From positions 62,001 through 126,000 of the forward strand of contig NZ_BALG01000185.1 in NCBI RefSeq assembly GCF_000315235.1: a stretch of DNA of 64,000 nt, read 5' to 3'. Shown in pieces: positions 55,741 through 64,000 of this stretch. The DNA is from Paenibacillus popilliae ATCC 14706 (GTDB lineage Bacteria > Bacillota > Bacilli > Paenibacillales > Paenibacillaceae). A program made the position numbers and the translations under genes. Position 1 is the stretch's first letter, and each line of letters begins with the position of its first letter. The notes beneath the pieces are model-generated. The model had not been told where the DNA came from and ran no database searches. It saw nothing but the letters and a program-made list of their open reading frames with translations.

Positions 55741-56001
55741 ATGGAAGTATTAAAGGTGTCAGCTAAGTCCAACCCGAATTCCGTCGCGGGCGCATTGGCC
55801 GGGGTGCTGCGTGAACGCGGAGCGGCCGAACTGCAAGCGATTGGAGCGGGCGCATTGAATCAGGCGATTAAAGCAGTTGCGATTGCACGAGGATTCGTCG
55901 CACCAAGCGGGGTTGATCTGATTTGCATTCCTGCATTCACCGATATTGTCATTGACGGCGAAGACCGTACGGCAATTAAATTAATCGTCGAGCCCAGATA
56001 A
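55741..56001 (+). CDS. spoVS: Stage V sporulation protein S
   Basis: The 86-residue SpoVS is the exact family length, with MEVLKVSAKSNPNSVAGALAGVLRERG at the start and GAGALNQAIKAVAIARGFVAPSGVDLICIPAFTDI in the middle, an Alba-like fold that probably binds nucleic acid. Affects septation and coat assembly in sporulation. ATG 55741 follows GAGGAGGT; the open frame upstream covers the promoter. Confidence 0.95.
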   Translation: MEVLKVSAKSNPNSVAGALAGVLRERGAAELQAIGAGALNQAIKAVAIARGFVAPSGVDLICIPAFTDIVIDGEDRTAIKLIVEPR

Positions 56002-56041
56002 AAAAATGCATACATGGAAATGACCGGGGAACCTTACTCTG

Positions 56042-56068
56042 CCTGTTTACGACGTAAGCAGGTTTTTT
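56042..56068 (+). terminator. Terminator after spoVS
   Basis: A 9-bp stem CCTGTTTAC (56042-56050) with GTAAGCAGG (56054-56062) and one wobble, three-base loop, followed by six T. Confidence 0.85.
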
Positions 56069-56112
56069 GCTTTCCATGATGGGACACGCCATGCAGAAAG
56101 GAATGAAACCAA

Positions 56113-57072
56113 ATGAACGCTCGTATTATCGATTTTCATTGCGATGTGCTATACAAGATGCTCTATCACGGCGCAGGCCGCTTCGAGAAGGAAGAGGACT
56201 TCGACGTCACCTTGCCGCGTCTGAAGCAAGGGGGAGTCGGCATGCAAGTATTCGCGGTGTTCCTGGAGGACTCCGTGCTGGCCGGACCGCCAAAGTTTGC
56301 GCAGGTGCTGAGAAGCATCGATCTGCTGCGCGAGCGCATTAACACACTTCCCGGCATGCGTCTTATTCGCTGGCGCGACGATCTGGAGCGCTGGCAGCAG
56401 CAGCCGGACCAGATCGGATCGCTGCTGTCGCTGGAAGGCGTTGACGCGCTGGAAGGGGATTTGGTGAATCTTCGCACGGCTTACGAGCTTGGCGTCCGCT
56501 TCATTGGGCTGACCTGGAATCATGCGAACTGGGCCGTGGACGGAACGTTGGAGGAGCGGCAAGCCGGCTTTACTGCGATGGGCCGCAGTCTAATCCAAGA
56601 ATGTGATCGGCTTGGCCTCGTCATCGACGTGTCGCATTTGAACCGTACGGCATTTTGGGAGCTCCTCGAGCTGACGGAGCGGCCGATCTTTGCCTCTCAC
56701 TCCAATGCGGCGGCCGTGCTCGATCATCCGCGCAATCTGACGGACCAGCAGATCCGGGCCATTATCGCGCGCGATGGAAGAATCGGTGTTACGTTCGTGC
56801 CGCACTTCATCCATGAAGGGGACAAGGCTTCCATTGATCAGATGCTCCGCCATATCGAGCATATCGGCGCATTGGGCGGTGAGGGGCATCTGATGTTCGG
56901 ATCGGACTTCGACGGCATCGATAAGAAGGTAGAGCGGTTGGAGCATGCGGGACAGTATATGAACTTACTGAATGAACTGCATAAAAGATACAGTCCGGAT
57001 TTCGTAGAACGGATCTCTTCTGCCAATGCCTTATCGTTTCTCGCGACCCATCTTCCCGGGCGCGAACAATAA
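56113..57072 (+). CDS. Membrane-dipeptidase-family (M19) peptidase
   Basis: A 319-residue metallo-dipeptidase-like protein. Zinc ligands expected at HCD in IDFHCDVLYKM (residue 8-10 region), Glu in LLSLEGVDALEGD, His in VIDVSHLN and ASHSNAAAV, and GSDFDGI late in the chain, all typical of renal-dipeptidase relatives. No signal peptide, so cytosolic. Substrate may be a dipeptide, possibly from wall recycling; this is inference. AAGGAATGA precedes the ATG. Confidence 0.88.
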   Translation: MNARIIDFHCDVLYKMLYHGAGRFEKEEDFDVTLPRLKQGGVGMQVFAVFLEDSVLAGPPKFAQVLRSIDLLRERINTLPGMRLIRWRDDLERWQQQPDQIGSLLSLEGVDALEGDLVNLRTAYELGVRFIGLTWNHANWAVDGTLEERQAGFTAMGRSLIQECDRLGLVIDVSHLNRTAFWELLELTERPIFASHSNAAAVLDHPRNLTDQQIRAIIARDGRIGVTFVPHFIHEGDKASIDQMLRHIEHIGALGGEGHLMFGSDFDGIDKKVERLEHAGQYMNLLNELHKRYSPDFVERISSANALSFLATHLPGREQ

Positions 57073-57196
57073 CCTGGATATTCATCTCGGCCGGGTATCA
57101 TATCCATCGAATCCCGCTATCGTGGGGAGACAGAAAACGCTTGTTTTTTCAAATACCCGGACATAGAATGAGATTGACTCAGCCATTTTCTAATAT

Positions 57197-57236
57197 TTGA
57201 TTTGTTACATGATTTGAAAATATTTATATCGTAACA
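57197..57236 (+). promoter_or_regulatory. AT-rich promoter region of korA with inverted repeat
   Basis: TTGATT (57197-57202) and TATTTA (57221-57226) are spaced by 18. Overlapping them, TGTTAC (57203-57208) is inverted as GTAACA (57231-57236), a possible operator. Confidence 0.4.
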
Positions 57237-57279
57237 GTGAATAAGGATGCGAGTCACTTTGCAAAAGGAGTGGGCGAGC

Positions 57280-59013
57280 TTGATTAGTCAATTATCTTGG
57301 AAAATCGGGGGTCAGCAAGGAGAGGGTGTAGAAAGTACAGATCGTATTTTCTCAACGGCATTGAATCGTCTAGGCTATTATCTATACGGTTATCGTCACT
57401 TTTCTTCCCGAATCAAGGGTGGACATACGAATAACAAAATACGCATCAGCACAAGGCCAATCCGTGCGATATCGGACGACTTGGACATTCTCATCGCCTT
57501 CGATCAAGAAACGATCGATCTGAATGCGCAAGAATTGCGGCCGGGAGGCGTTATCGTAGCCGATGCGAAGTTCGCGCCAGTCGTGCCGGAAGGAATCGAT
57601 GCACGGCTATTTGCTGTTCCATTTACCGCCATCGCGGACGAACTAGGCGCATCTTTGATGAAAAATATGGTCGCCTCCGGCGCGTCATGGGCCTTGCTCG
57701 GATTGCCGCTGGACGTATTCAATAAGGCGCTGGAAGAGGAATTCGGGCGCAAAGGGCCGGCAGTCGTCGAGAAAAATGTCGAGGCGTCGCGTAGAGGGGC
57801 AGAATTCATCCTGGGGCAGGCCGGCGGCCCACTGACCGAGTTCCAGCTTGAACCGGCGGACGGGAAGCAGAAGCTCTTCATGATCGGCAACGATGCGATT
57901 GGATTGGGCGCGATCGCCGCAGGCTGCCGCTTGATGGCGGCCTATCCGATTACGCCGGCATCGGAGATTATGGAATACTTGATCAAGCGGCTGCCGAAGT
58001 TCGGCGGAACGGTCATACAGACGGAGGACGAGATTGCTGCGGTTACTATGGCCATTGGGGCCAACTACGGCGGAGTCCGGGCAATGACCGCGTCCGCGGG
58101 TCCGGGGTTGTCGCTGAAGGCGGAAGCGATCGGGCTAGCGGGAATGACAGAGACGCCGGTTGTCATCATCAATACGCAGCGCGGCGGTCCAAGCACCGGC
58201 CTGCCGACGAAGCAGGAGCAGAGCGACCTGAATGCGATGATATACGGCACCCATGGCGAGATTCCGAAGATCGTCATGGCGCCGAGCTCCATCGAAGAGT
58301 GCTTCTACGATATGATCGAGGCATTTAACCTTGCGGAGATATACCAGTGTCCGGTCATCGTCATAACCGATCTGCAGCTGTCGCTGGGTAAGCAGTCGTG
58401 CGAGCTGATCGATTACGACCGCATCGTCATCGATCGCGGCAAGCTGGCAGCGGATTTGCCGCCGCTGGAGCCCCGCAGTCAATTCAAGCGTTATGAGTGG
58501 ACGGAGGACGGCATCTCGCCGCGCGTCATCCCGGGGGAGAAGAGCGGCCTGCATCATGTGACCGGCGTAGAGCACGACGAGGTCGGGCGTCCGTCCGAGA
58601 GCGCGGTGAACCGGAAGAAGATGATGGATAAGCGGCTGCGGAAGATCGAGGACTTGCAGATTAGGAATGCGATTCATGCCGATACACCGCATGAGGAGCC
58701 GGATCTGCTGTTCGTCGGCATGGGCTCTATCGGCGGAACGATAGATGAAGCGCGTAGCAGACTGGAAGCGGAAGGAATGAAGACGAACCATGTTACCGTG
58801 CGGCAGATTCACCCGTTTCCGGCGGAGTTGTTCAAGCCGCATGCAAAACGGGCTCGTCGAGTGGTCGTCATCGAGAACAACGCTACCGGACAATTGGCGG
58901 ATCAGATTCAGCTGCATGTCGGCTGCAGAGAGAAGCTGTGCCGCGTCAACAAATACGACGGCACTCCATTCCTGCCGTCCGAATTGTACAATCATAGCAA
59001 GGAGCTGGTCTAA
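57280..59013 (+). CDS. korA: 2-oxoacid:ferredoxin oxidoreductase, fused gamma-alpha subunit
   Basis: The 577-residue protein fuses a gamma domain (about 10-190, KIGGQQGEGVESTDRIF and SSRIKGGHTNN) to an alpha pyrimidine-binding domain (AAYPITPASEIMEYLIKRLPK and TEDEIAAVTMAIGANYGGVRAMTASAGPG), then domain II with the GSIGGTIDEA segment. It acts with KorB to convert a 2-oxoacid to an acyl-CoA, passing electrons to ferredoxin; 2-oxoglutarate is the likely substrate of this subtype. TTG 57280 lies nine bases after AAAGGAG; ATG 57247 is a longer alternative. Confidence 0.9.
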   Translation: MISQLSWKIGGQQGEGVESTDRIFSTALNRLGYYLYGYRHFSSRIKGGHTNNKIRISTRPIRAISDDLDILIAFDQETIDLNAQELRPGGVIVADAKFAPVVPEGIDARLFAVPFTAIADELGASLMKNMVASGASWALLGLPLDVFNKALEEEFGRKGPAVVEKNVEASRRGAEFILGQAGGPLTEFQLEPADGKQKLFMIGNDAIGLGAIAAGCRLMAAYPITPASEIMEYLIKRLPKFGGTVIQTEDEIAAVTMAIGANYGGVRAMTASAGPGLSLKAEAIGLAGMTETPVVIINTQRGGPSTGLPTKQEQSDLNAMIYGTHGEIPKIVMAPSSIEECFYDMIEAFNLAEIYQCPVIVITDLQLSLGKQSCELIDYDRIVIDRGKLAADLPPLEPRSQFKRYEWTEDGISPRVIPGEKSGLHHVTGVEHDEVGRPSESAVNRKKMMDKRLRKIEDLQIRNAIHADTPHEEPDLLFVGMGSIGGTIDEARSRLEAEGMKTNHVTVRQIHPFPAELFKPHAKRARRVVVIENNATGQLADQIQLHVGCREKLCRVNKYDGTPFLPSELYNHSKELV

Positions 59014-59015
59014 GA

Positions 59016-59882
59016 ATGGCTACGTTTAAAGAATTCCGTAACAATGTGAAGCCGAATTGGTGCCCGGGCTGCGGTGATTTCTCTATACAGGCAGCCATTC
59101 AGCGCGCGGCAGCCCATGTCGGACTCGAGCCTGAGCAGTTGGCGGTCGTATCCGGAATTGGATGCTCGGGCAGAATCTCCGGTTACATTAATGCGTACGG
59201 CTTCCACGGTATCCATGGACGCGCGCTGCCGATTGCGCAGGGGCTGAAGCTGGCGAACCGGGATCTGACCGTTATCGCCTCCGGGGGAGACGGTGACGGC
59301 TTCGCGATCGGGATGGGGCATACGGTTCACGCCATTCGCCGGAACGTCAATATTACGTATATTGTGATGGATAACCAGATTTATGGCTTGACAAAGGGGC
59401 AGACCTCTCCGCGCAGCGCCGTTGGCTTCAAGACGAAGAGCACCCCGGAAGGCGCGATCGAATCCATCTTATCGCCGCTGGAGATTGCGCTCGCGTCCGG
59501 AGCCACATTCGTCGCGCAGTCGTTCTCAAGTGATCTAAAGCAATTGACCGCGCTAATCGAAGCGGGTATACAGCATGAAGGCTTCTCGCTCATCAACGTG
59601 TTCAGCCCGTGCGTTACGTTCAACAAGATCAACACGTATGACTGGTTCAAGGAGCACATCATCAATCTCGACAGCGTCGAGAACTATGACCCGTCAAACC
59701 GCGTGACAGCAATGACGAAGCTGATGGAGACCGGCGGCATGATAACCGGACTGATCTATCAGGATACTTCCCGCCGCTCCTACGAGAATCTCGTCCCGGG
59801 CTTCCGGGAAGAGCCGCTCGCTCATCAAGATTTGCAGATAACGCCGGATCAATTTGATATATTGGTATCGGAATTCAAATAA
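59016..59882 (+). CDS. korB: 2-oxoacid:ferredoxin oxidoreductase beta subunit
   Basis: The 288-residue thiamine-pyrophosphate-binding partner of KorA. It has WCPGCGDFSIQAAI (16-29), GIGCSGRISGYI and the TPP/Mg motif GGDGDGFAIGMGH followed by NVNITYIVMDNQIYGLTKGQ. These Cys are the family's iron-sulfur ligands. Two bases separate it from korA, so they form an operon. Confidence 0.93.
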   Translation: MATFKEFRNNVKPNWCPGCGDFSIQAAIQRAAAHVGLEPEQLAVVSGIGCSGRISGYINAYGFHGIHGRALPIAQGLKLANRDLTVIASGGDGDGFAIGMGHTVHAIRRNVNITYIVMDNQIYGLTKGQTSPRSAVGFKTKSTPEGAIESILSPLEIALASGATFVAQSFSSDLKQLTALIEAGIQHEGFSLINVFSPCVTFNKINTYDWFKEHIINLDSVENYDPSNRVTAMTKLMETGGMITGLIYQDTSRRSYENLVPGFREEPLAHQDLQITPDQFDILVSEFK

Positions 59883-59892
59883 CGAATCCCAT

Positions 59893-59925
59893 TAAGGCAT
59901 GCTTCATAAGGCGCGTGCCTTATTT
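59893..59925 (+). terminator. Hairpin after korB
   Basis: AAGGCATGC (59894-59902) pairs with GCGTGCCTT (59913-59921) with one wobble, followed by ATTT. Confidence 0.55.
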
Positions 59926-60214
59926 GGGCGTGCGATGTGTACGAGCGAACAAGGGATCGGCAGGCGTAGACGACGAAACGCTGGCAGATACCGAGAAGGA
60001 GGGCGAGCGCCAGTTCATCGAGGAATGCTGAGCTGGTGTGTCAATACTTCTGGCAGGATAGGGAATTACGCGTGTTCGCTAGAAGCTACTTCGCGCCTGA
60101 GTTTCAAAAAGATGAAAGGCGATCAAGCCAAAATGTCGACTTTTTGCCAGAGCGGGAGTATAATATGATGTGGAAAAAGACAGAACGATCACAACAACAT
60201 GAGGTGGATGAGAA
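59926..60214 (+). other. korB-pduL gap
   Basis: About 290 bases with no credible gene. It ends in the promoter at 60136-60164 and the ribosome site before the next ATG. Nothing else stands out. Confidence 0.5.
60136..60164 (+). promoter_or_regulatory. Sigma-A-type promoter of the pduL-like gene
   Basis: TCGACT at 60136-60141, 17 bases, perfect TATAAT at 60159-60164. Confidence 0.6.
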
Positions 60215-60784
60215 ATGAAAATTGTACCCGTCGGCGTGTCAGGACGTCATATTCATTTAACGCAGCAAGATATCGAGACTTTGTTCGGAGCGGGCTATCA
60301 ACTGACCGAGTTCAAGTCGCTGTCCCAGCCCGGGCAATTCGCGGCCAATGAGACGGTGGAAGTTATCGGTCCGAAAGGTTCGTTCAAGAAAGTTCGCATT
60401 TTAGGCCCTGCGCGCCCGGCTTCTCAATTGGAAGTGTCGCGGACGGATGCATTTACGCTCGGAGTTAACTCGCCAGTTCGAGAGTCGGGCAATATCGAAG
60501 GCACACCAGGCATTCAATTGAAAGGGCCTACAGGCGAAGTGGAGCTGCAGCAAGGGGTTATTGTTGCTGCACGCCATATCCATTTCCATACTTCGGATGC
60601 CGAGAAGTGGGGCATTCAGGACAAAGCAAAGCTTCGGGTTCGCGTGGGCGGAGATCGCGGTGTTGTCTTTGAAAATGTGATTGCGCGCGTCCATGACAAT
60701 TTCGCATTGGACATGCATATTGATACGGATGAAGCGAATGCAGCTGGCGTGAAGAACGGAGACACGGCTGAAATCGTTGATTAA
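60215..60784 (+). CDS. pduL: PduL-type phosphate acyltransferase (phosphotransacylase)
   Basis: A 189-residue protein of the PduL family, which interconverts acyl-CoA and acyl-phosphate. Both halves of the tandem barrel carry the zinc-binding repeat: GVSGRHIHLT (7-16) and VAARHIHFHT (around 117-126), with NSPVRESGNIEGTPG between. No encapsulation peptide or microcompartment genes are nearby, so it is probably a free phosphotransacetylase. It follows korAB, which makes an acyl-CoA, but has its own promoter. Confidence 0.88.
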   Translation: MKIVPVGVSGRHIHLTQQDIETLFGAGYQLTEFKSLSQPGQFAANETVEVIGPKGSFKKVRILGPARPASQLEVSRTDAFTLGVNSPVRESGNIEGTPGIQLKGPTGEVELQQGVIVAARHIHFHTSDAEKWGIQDKAKLRVRVGGDRGVVFENVIARVHDNFALDMHIDTDEANAAGVKNGDTAEIVD

Positions 60785-60801
60785 TAGAAGCGGGAACATT
60801 G

Positions 60802-60834
60802 AATGCAGCTGCTCGGAAGGGCAGCTGCATTTTT
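60802..60834 (+). terminator. Terminator after the pduL-like gene
   Basis: AATGCAGCTGC (60802-60812) pairs perfectly with GCAGCTGCATT (60821-60831), followed by TTT. Confidence 0.75.
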
Positions 60835-60949
60835 GCGTACGCCCAGCATGGGCGTCATCTTTAGGGTAAATATCCGCCAGCAAGGACGACCTGCATTGTG
60901 CGAAAGGGCGTTCGTCTGTGCGTGGACGTCGGCAGAGGTTTTTCTTGGC

Positions 60950-60979
60950 TTGGCTCCGCGCGCGGAATAATGATATAAT
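60950..60979 (+). promoter_or_regulatory. Extended -10 sigma-A promoter of miaB
   Basis: TTGGCT at 60950-60955, 18-base spacer, TGATATAAT with TATAAT at 60974-60979 (TGn extended -10). Confidence 0.7.
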
Positions 60980-61061
60980 TTATTGTAATGCTTTTTTTGA
61001 AGAGGCATCAATCATTCACCTTAAACTTATGACATTACGATATGAAGGAGTGACCGACATC

Positions 61062-62615
61062 ATGAGCAAAGAGTCGAAGGATTACTCCAAGTATTTTGAT
61101 TTCTCGAACGCAAAAGTGATTTCGGAGGATGAACACGGGAAGCGCATCCGTATCCATGGTCGCGAAATCAACATTATTTCGGAGCCTAATCATCGAGCAG
61201 AGAAGCAGCGGGGGAAGCAGGACATCGTTGTCCATTACGAGGAGACATTTCCCGCGGAGCTGCAGCAGTTAGGTACAGGCAAGCATTATCTGATCTACAC
61301 GTTCGGATGCCAGATGAACGAGCATGACTCCGAAACGATGAGCGGGCTGCTTGAACAGATGGGGTACCGGAAGACGGAGGATCGCCAGGTGGCGGACATC
61401 ATTCTGTTAAATACATGTGCGATCCGGGAAAATGCCGAGGATAAGGTATTCGGCGAACTGGGCCATCTGAAAACGCTCAAGCTCGAGCGTCCGGGTCTGC
61501 TGCTTGGGGTCTGCGGCTGCATGTCTCAGGAAGAAACTGTCGTCAACCGGATTATGCAGAAGCATCCGTTCGTCGATCTCGTCTTCGGTACGCATAATAT
61601 TCACCGCCTGCCTTATCTGGTTCGCGATGCCCTATTTAACAAGGAGATGGTCATCGAAGTATGGTCGAAGGAAGGAGACATCATCGAGAACCTACCGAAG
61701 AAGCGGGAGGGGATGCGCGCCTGGGTGAACATCATGTATGGCTGCGACAAGTTCTGCACCTACTGTATCGTACCTTATACACGGGGCAAGGAGCGGAGCC
61801 GCCTTCCGGAGGATGTCATCGCGGAAGTGCGCGAGTTGGCGCGGCAAGGCTTTAAGGAGATAACTCTGCTCGGGCAAAATGTCAACGCCTACGGCAAAGA
61901 CTTCACGGATCGGAAATATACATTCGGCGATCTGATGGATGATATCCGTAAAATCAATATCCCTCGTATCCGCTTCACGACCTCTCATCCACGCGATTTC
62001 GATGATCGGCTCGTGGAAGTGCTGGCGAAGCGCGGCAATCTGGTGGAGCATATCCATCTGCCGGTGCAGTCGGGCAGCAGCGAGGTGTTGAAAAAGATGA
62101 GCCGTAAGTATGATCGCGTCCGCTTCCTCGAACTCGCCGGCAAGATAAAGCAGGCGATCCCGGATGTCGTGCTGACGACGGACATTATCGTCGGGTTCCC
62201 GGGCGAGACTGACGAGCAGTTCGAGGAGACGATGACCTTGGTGAAGAAGGTCGGATTCGATTCCGCCTTCACGTTCATCTACTCGCCGCGCGAGGGCACT
62301 CCTGCTGCTCAGATGGAAGATAATGTTCCATTCGAGGTGAAGAAAGCGCGGCTTCACCGTTTGAACGAGCTGATGACGGATTTGAGCCGCAAGAGCAACA
62401 AGAAGCTTATCGGCACGATCGTCGATGTGCTAGTAGAAGGCGTGAGCAAAAACAACGCCAACATTTTGTCCGGCCGCACGCGCACGAACAAGCTGGTTCA
62501 TTTTCCAGGATCGGAAGAACTAATCGGCCGCTTTGTCCACGTGCGCATCGACGATGCCCTGTCCTACTACATTAAGGGCGAAATGGTTCCGGAGCCGGTG
62601 CATATCAGCTCTTAG
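61062..62615 (+). CDS. miaB: tRNA-2-methylthio-N6-isopentenyladenosine synthase MiaB
   Basis: Radical-SAM methylthiotransferase acting on A37 of tRNA. The 517-residue protein has a Firmicute N-terminal extension, the UPF0004 domain ([36 protein letters not shown]), the radical-SAM [31 protein letters not shown] and a C-terminal TRAM domain. ATG 61062 follows AAGGAGTGA. The order miaB-ymcA is as in B. subtilis. Confidence 0.95.
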   Translation: MSKESKDYSKYFDFSNAKVISEDEHGKRIRIHGREINIISEPNHRAEKQRGKQDIVVHYEETFPAELQQLGTGKHYLIYTFGCQMNEHDSETMSGLLEQMGYRKTEDRQVADIILLNTCAIRENAEDKVFGELGHLKTLKLERPGLLLGVCGCMSQEETVVNRIMQKHPFVDLVFGTHNIHRLPYLVRDALFNKEMVIEVWSKEGDIIENLPKKREGMRAWVNIMYGCDKFCTYCIVPYTRGKERSRLPEDVIAEVRELARQGFKEITLLGQNVNAYGKDFTDRKYTFGDLMDDIRKINIPRIRFTTSHPRDFDDRLVEVLAKRGNLVEHIHLPVQSGSSEVLKKMSRKYDRVRFLELAGKIKQAIPDVVLTTDIIVGFPGETDEQFEETMTLVKKVGFDSAFTFIYSPREGTPAAQMEDNVPFEVKKARLHRLNELMTDLSRKSNKKLIGTIVDVLVEGVSKNNANILSGRTRTNKLVHFPGSEELIGRFVHVRIDDALSYYIKGEMVPEPVHISS

Positions 62616-62715
62616 TCGGCGCAAGCTTTCTACATGATCCGACGTGAAGTCTTGATGCGGAAGCCCTGCAGCTTATTTTGCAGCCATACGATAATTAAGA
62701 TGGGAGAGGTTCGCA

Positions 62716-63180
62716 TTGACGCACCATTCACATGATTCGTCCAACGCTTTACCGTGCAGCAGCATGCCCTCCTATAATACGCGTGATCTGCTGGTCCACG
62801 ACGATATTATAGCGAAGGCGAAGCAGCTTGCCGAGATGATTTGCATGACGGATGAAGTTATTCATTACCAGAAGGCGGAGAAGCTCGTCCAGAAGCATGA
62901 ACGGGTGCAGGAGCTTATCTCGTCCATGAAGAAGAAGCAGAAGGAAATTGTCGCCTTCGAATCGTTCCAGAATCAGGCGATGGTGGACAAAATCGAACAG
63001 GAAATCGACGAGCTGCAGCAGGAGCTCGACAATATCCCGCTCGTCTTGGAATTCCAGCAGAGCCAGACCGATGTGAACTACATGCTGCAGCTTGTCATGT
63101 CTGTCATTCGGGATACGGTTGCCGAGAAGATTGATGTCGAGGCAGCGACCCTAGATGCTCCACAGACGTGCAGCGACTAA
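62716..63180 (+). CDS. ricA: RicA (YmcA) regulatory iron-sulfur protein
   Basis: A 154-residue mostly helical protein of the YmcA/YlbF family; in B. subtilis RicA forms the RicAFT complex with YlbF and YaaT, carries iron-sulfur clusters and affects RNase Y, competence and sporulation. The core, DIIAKAKQLAEMICMTDEVIHYQKAEKLVQ and FESFQNQAMVDKIEQEIDELQQELDNIPLVLEFQQSQTDVNYMLQLV, fits. Cys are at 14, about 43 and near the C-terminus. TTG 62716 follows GGGAGAGG. Note rny, its target system, is at 53 kb. Confidence 0.88.
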   Translation: MTHHSHDSSNALPCSSMPSYNTRDLLVHDDIIAKAKQLAEMICMTDEVIHYQKAEKLVQKHERVQELISSMKKKQKEIVAFESFQNQAMVDKIEQEIDELQQELDNIPLVLEFQQSQTDVNYMLQLVMSVIRDTVAEKIDVEAATLDAPQTCSD

Positions 63181-63402
63181 GCGGAGAACGAAGCGATATT
63201 AATAGATCAGCCGAGGCGGGCTTCCATCCCTGATTCTACAAGGGAAGGAGGCCTGTTCGTTTAGGATGAAAGGGGCTTTTAGATAAGTGATATGCACCTG
63301 TCTTCCCCGGAACATTGGCGAGTTGAACATTTGACATCAATTTGTCATAATGACGTTAAGCTTATCATTGCCCTTACTGGGCTGAAGAGGAGACGATTCG
63401 CG

Positions 63403-63945
63403 ATGAAAGCATTAGTCGTCATTGATTACACGTATGATTTTGTCATCGGTCGGCTTCCGTGCGGACAGCCGGCTATTGACATTGAACGCCGGATTGCGGA
63501 GCTAACCGAGCAATTCGTCGCTTGCGGCGAATTCGTGGTCATATCCGCGGACATTCACGACGAGCAGGACCCGTATCATCCGGAGACCGCGCTGTTCCCG
63601 TCGCACAATATTCGCGGGACGGAAGGCCGCGAGCTGTACGGCGCTCTGCGGGAGGTACATGAACGCCATGCCTCGGCGATATACTGGATGGACAAAACCC
63701 GGTACAGCTCCTTTTGCGGCACAGATCTCGACTTGCGGCTGCGGGCGCGCGGGGTGAAGGAAGTCCACCTGGTTGGGGTCTGCACGGATATTTGCGTGCT
63801 GCATACGGCGATTGAGGCGTATAATCTCGGTTATCGCATCGTCGTGCACGAGGATGCGGTCGCTTCATTCCATGCCGAGGCGCATCGCTGGGCGCTGGAG
63901 CATGTCCGCAATACGCTGGGTGCTCAAGTCGTCAGCGGATATTGA
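63403..63945 (+). CDS. Isochorismatase-like cysteine hydrolase (nicotinamidase-type)
   Basis: A 180-residue member of the isochorismatase superfamily. The catalytic triad is visible: Asp in VVIDYTYDF, Lys in MDKTRYSSF and Cys in VGVCTDICVLHTA. The D-x-H in SADIHDEQDP may bind metal as in nicotinamidases. Nicotinamide is a likely substrate but not proven by sequence. ATG 63403 follows AGAGGAGA; longer in-frame starts lack a ribosome site. Confidence 0.85.
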   Translation: MKALVVIDYTYDFVIGRLPCGQPAIDIERRIAELTEQFVACGEFVVISADIHDEQDPYHPETALFPSHNIRGTEGRELYGALREVHERHASAIYWMDKTRYSSFCGTDLDLRLRARGVKEVHLVGVCTDICVLHTAIEAYNLGYRIVVHEDAVASFHAEAHRWALEHVRNTLGAQVVSGY

Positions 63946-64000
63946 TGGATAAGTGGCTCGGGTCGAGGAAAAGCAAAGCACCTCAGAAAGAAGGATGAAA

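Overview
The window is a contiguous stretch of a Gram-positive, endospore-forming chromosome, most likely a Paenibacillus or close relative. Three things point there. Gene order follows the Bacillus subtilis block from tsf/pyrH to ymcA almost gene for gene. Sporulation genes are present (dpaA/dpaB, spoIIIE, sleB, spoVS). Sequence is moderately GC-rich by eye, with many TTG and GTG starts behind strong GGAGG ribosome sites. I cannot fix the species from sequence alone. Nearly every gene lies on the + strand.

Layout. 1-5.7 kb: end of tsf, then pyrH, frr, uppS, cdsA, dxr, rseP (nucleotide, ribosome recycling, envelope lipid and isoprenoid genes). 5.8-11.6 kb: proS and polC. 11.7-20.8 kb: the nusA-infB translation/transcription operon (rimP, nusA, rnpM, ylxQ, infB, rbfA, nrnA, truB, ribF, rpsO). 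21-26.2 kb: pnp, a YlxY deacetylase homologue, an M16 peptidase and dut. 26.4-31.3 kb: dipicolinate synthase (dpaA, dpaB) followed by asd, dapG and dapA, the pathway that feeds it. 31.4-38.1 kb: rnjB, tepA, ylzJ, spoIIIE, sleB. 38.4-44.4 kb: the ymfF-ymfH-ymfI-ymfJ-ymfK-rodZ cluster plus a tiny membrane protein.

44.4-47.3 kb breaks the pattern. It is clearly AT-richer. It holds a truncated-looking small secreted protein on the - strand, a divergently transcribed MurJ/SpoVB-like flippase, a 35-base second copy of part of that flippase gene, and a decayed IS3-family transposase. I read it as a horizontally acquired, partly rearranged islet.

47.3-64 kb returns to backbone: rimO, pgsA, cinA, recA, recX, rny, ymdB, spoVS, an M19 dipeptidase, a 2-oxoacid:ferredoxin oxidoreductase pair (korA/korB), a PduL-type phosphate acyltransferase, miaB, ricA and a cysteine hydrolase.

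Regulatory signals readable directly include a LexA box at recA, a sigma-H-like promoter at spoVS, a sigma-G-like promoter at sleB, several sigma-A promoters, many hairpin terminators, and structured leaders ahead of rimP, rpsO and rny. No tRNA, rRNA or CRISPR array was seen. No wholly new system is demonstrated; the best candidates for follow-up are the 44.4-47.3 kb islet, the ACT/P-loop protein YmfK, and the structured rny leader.
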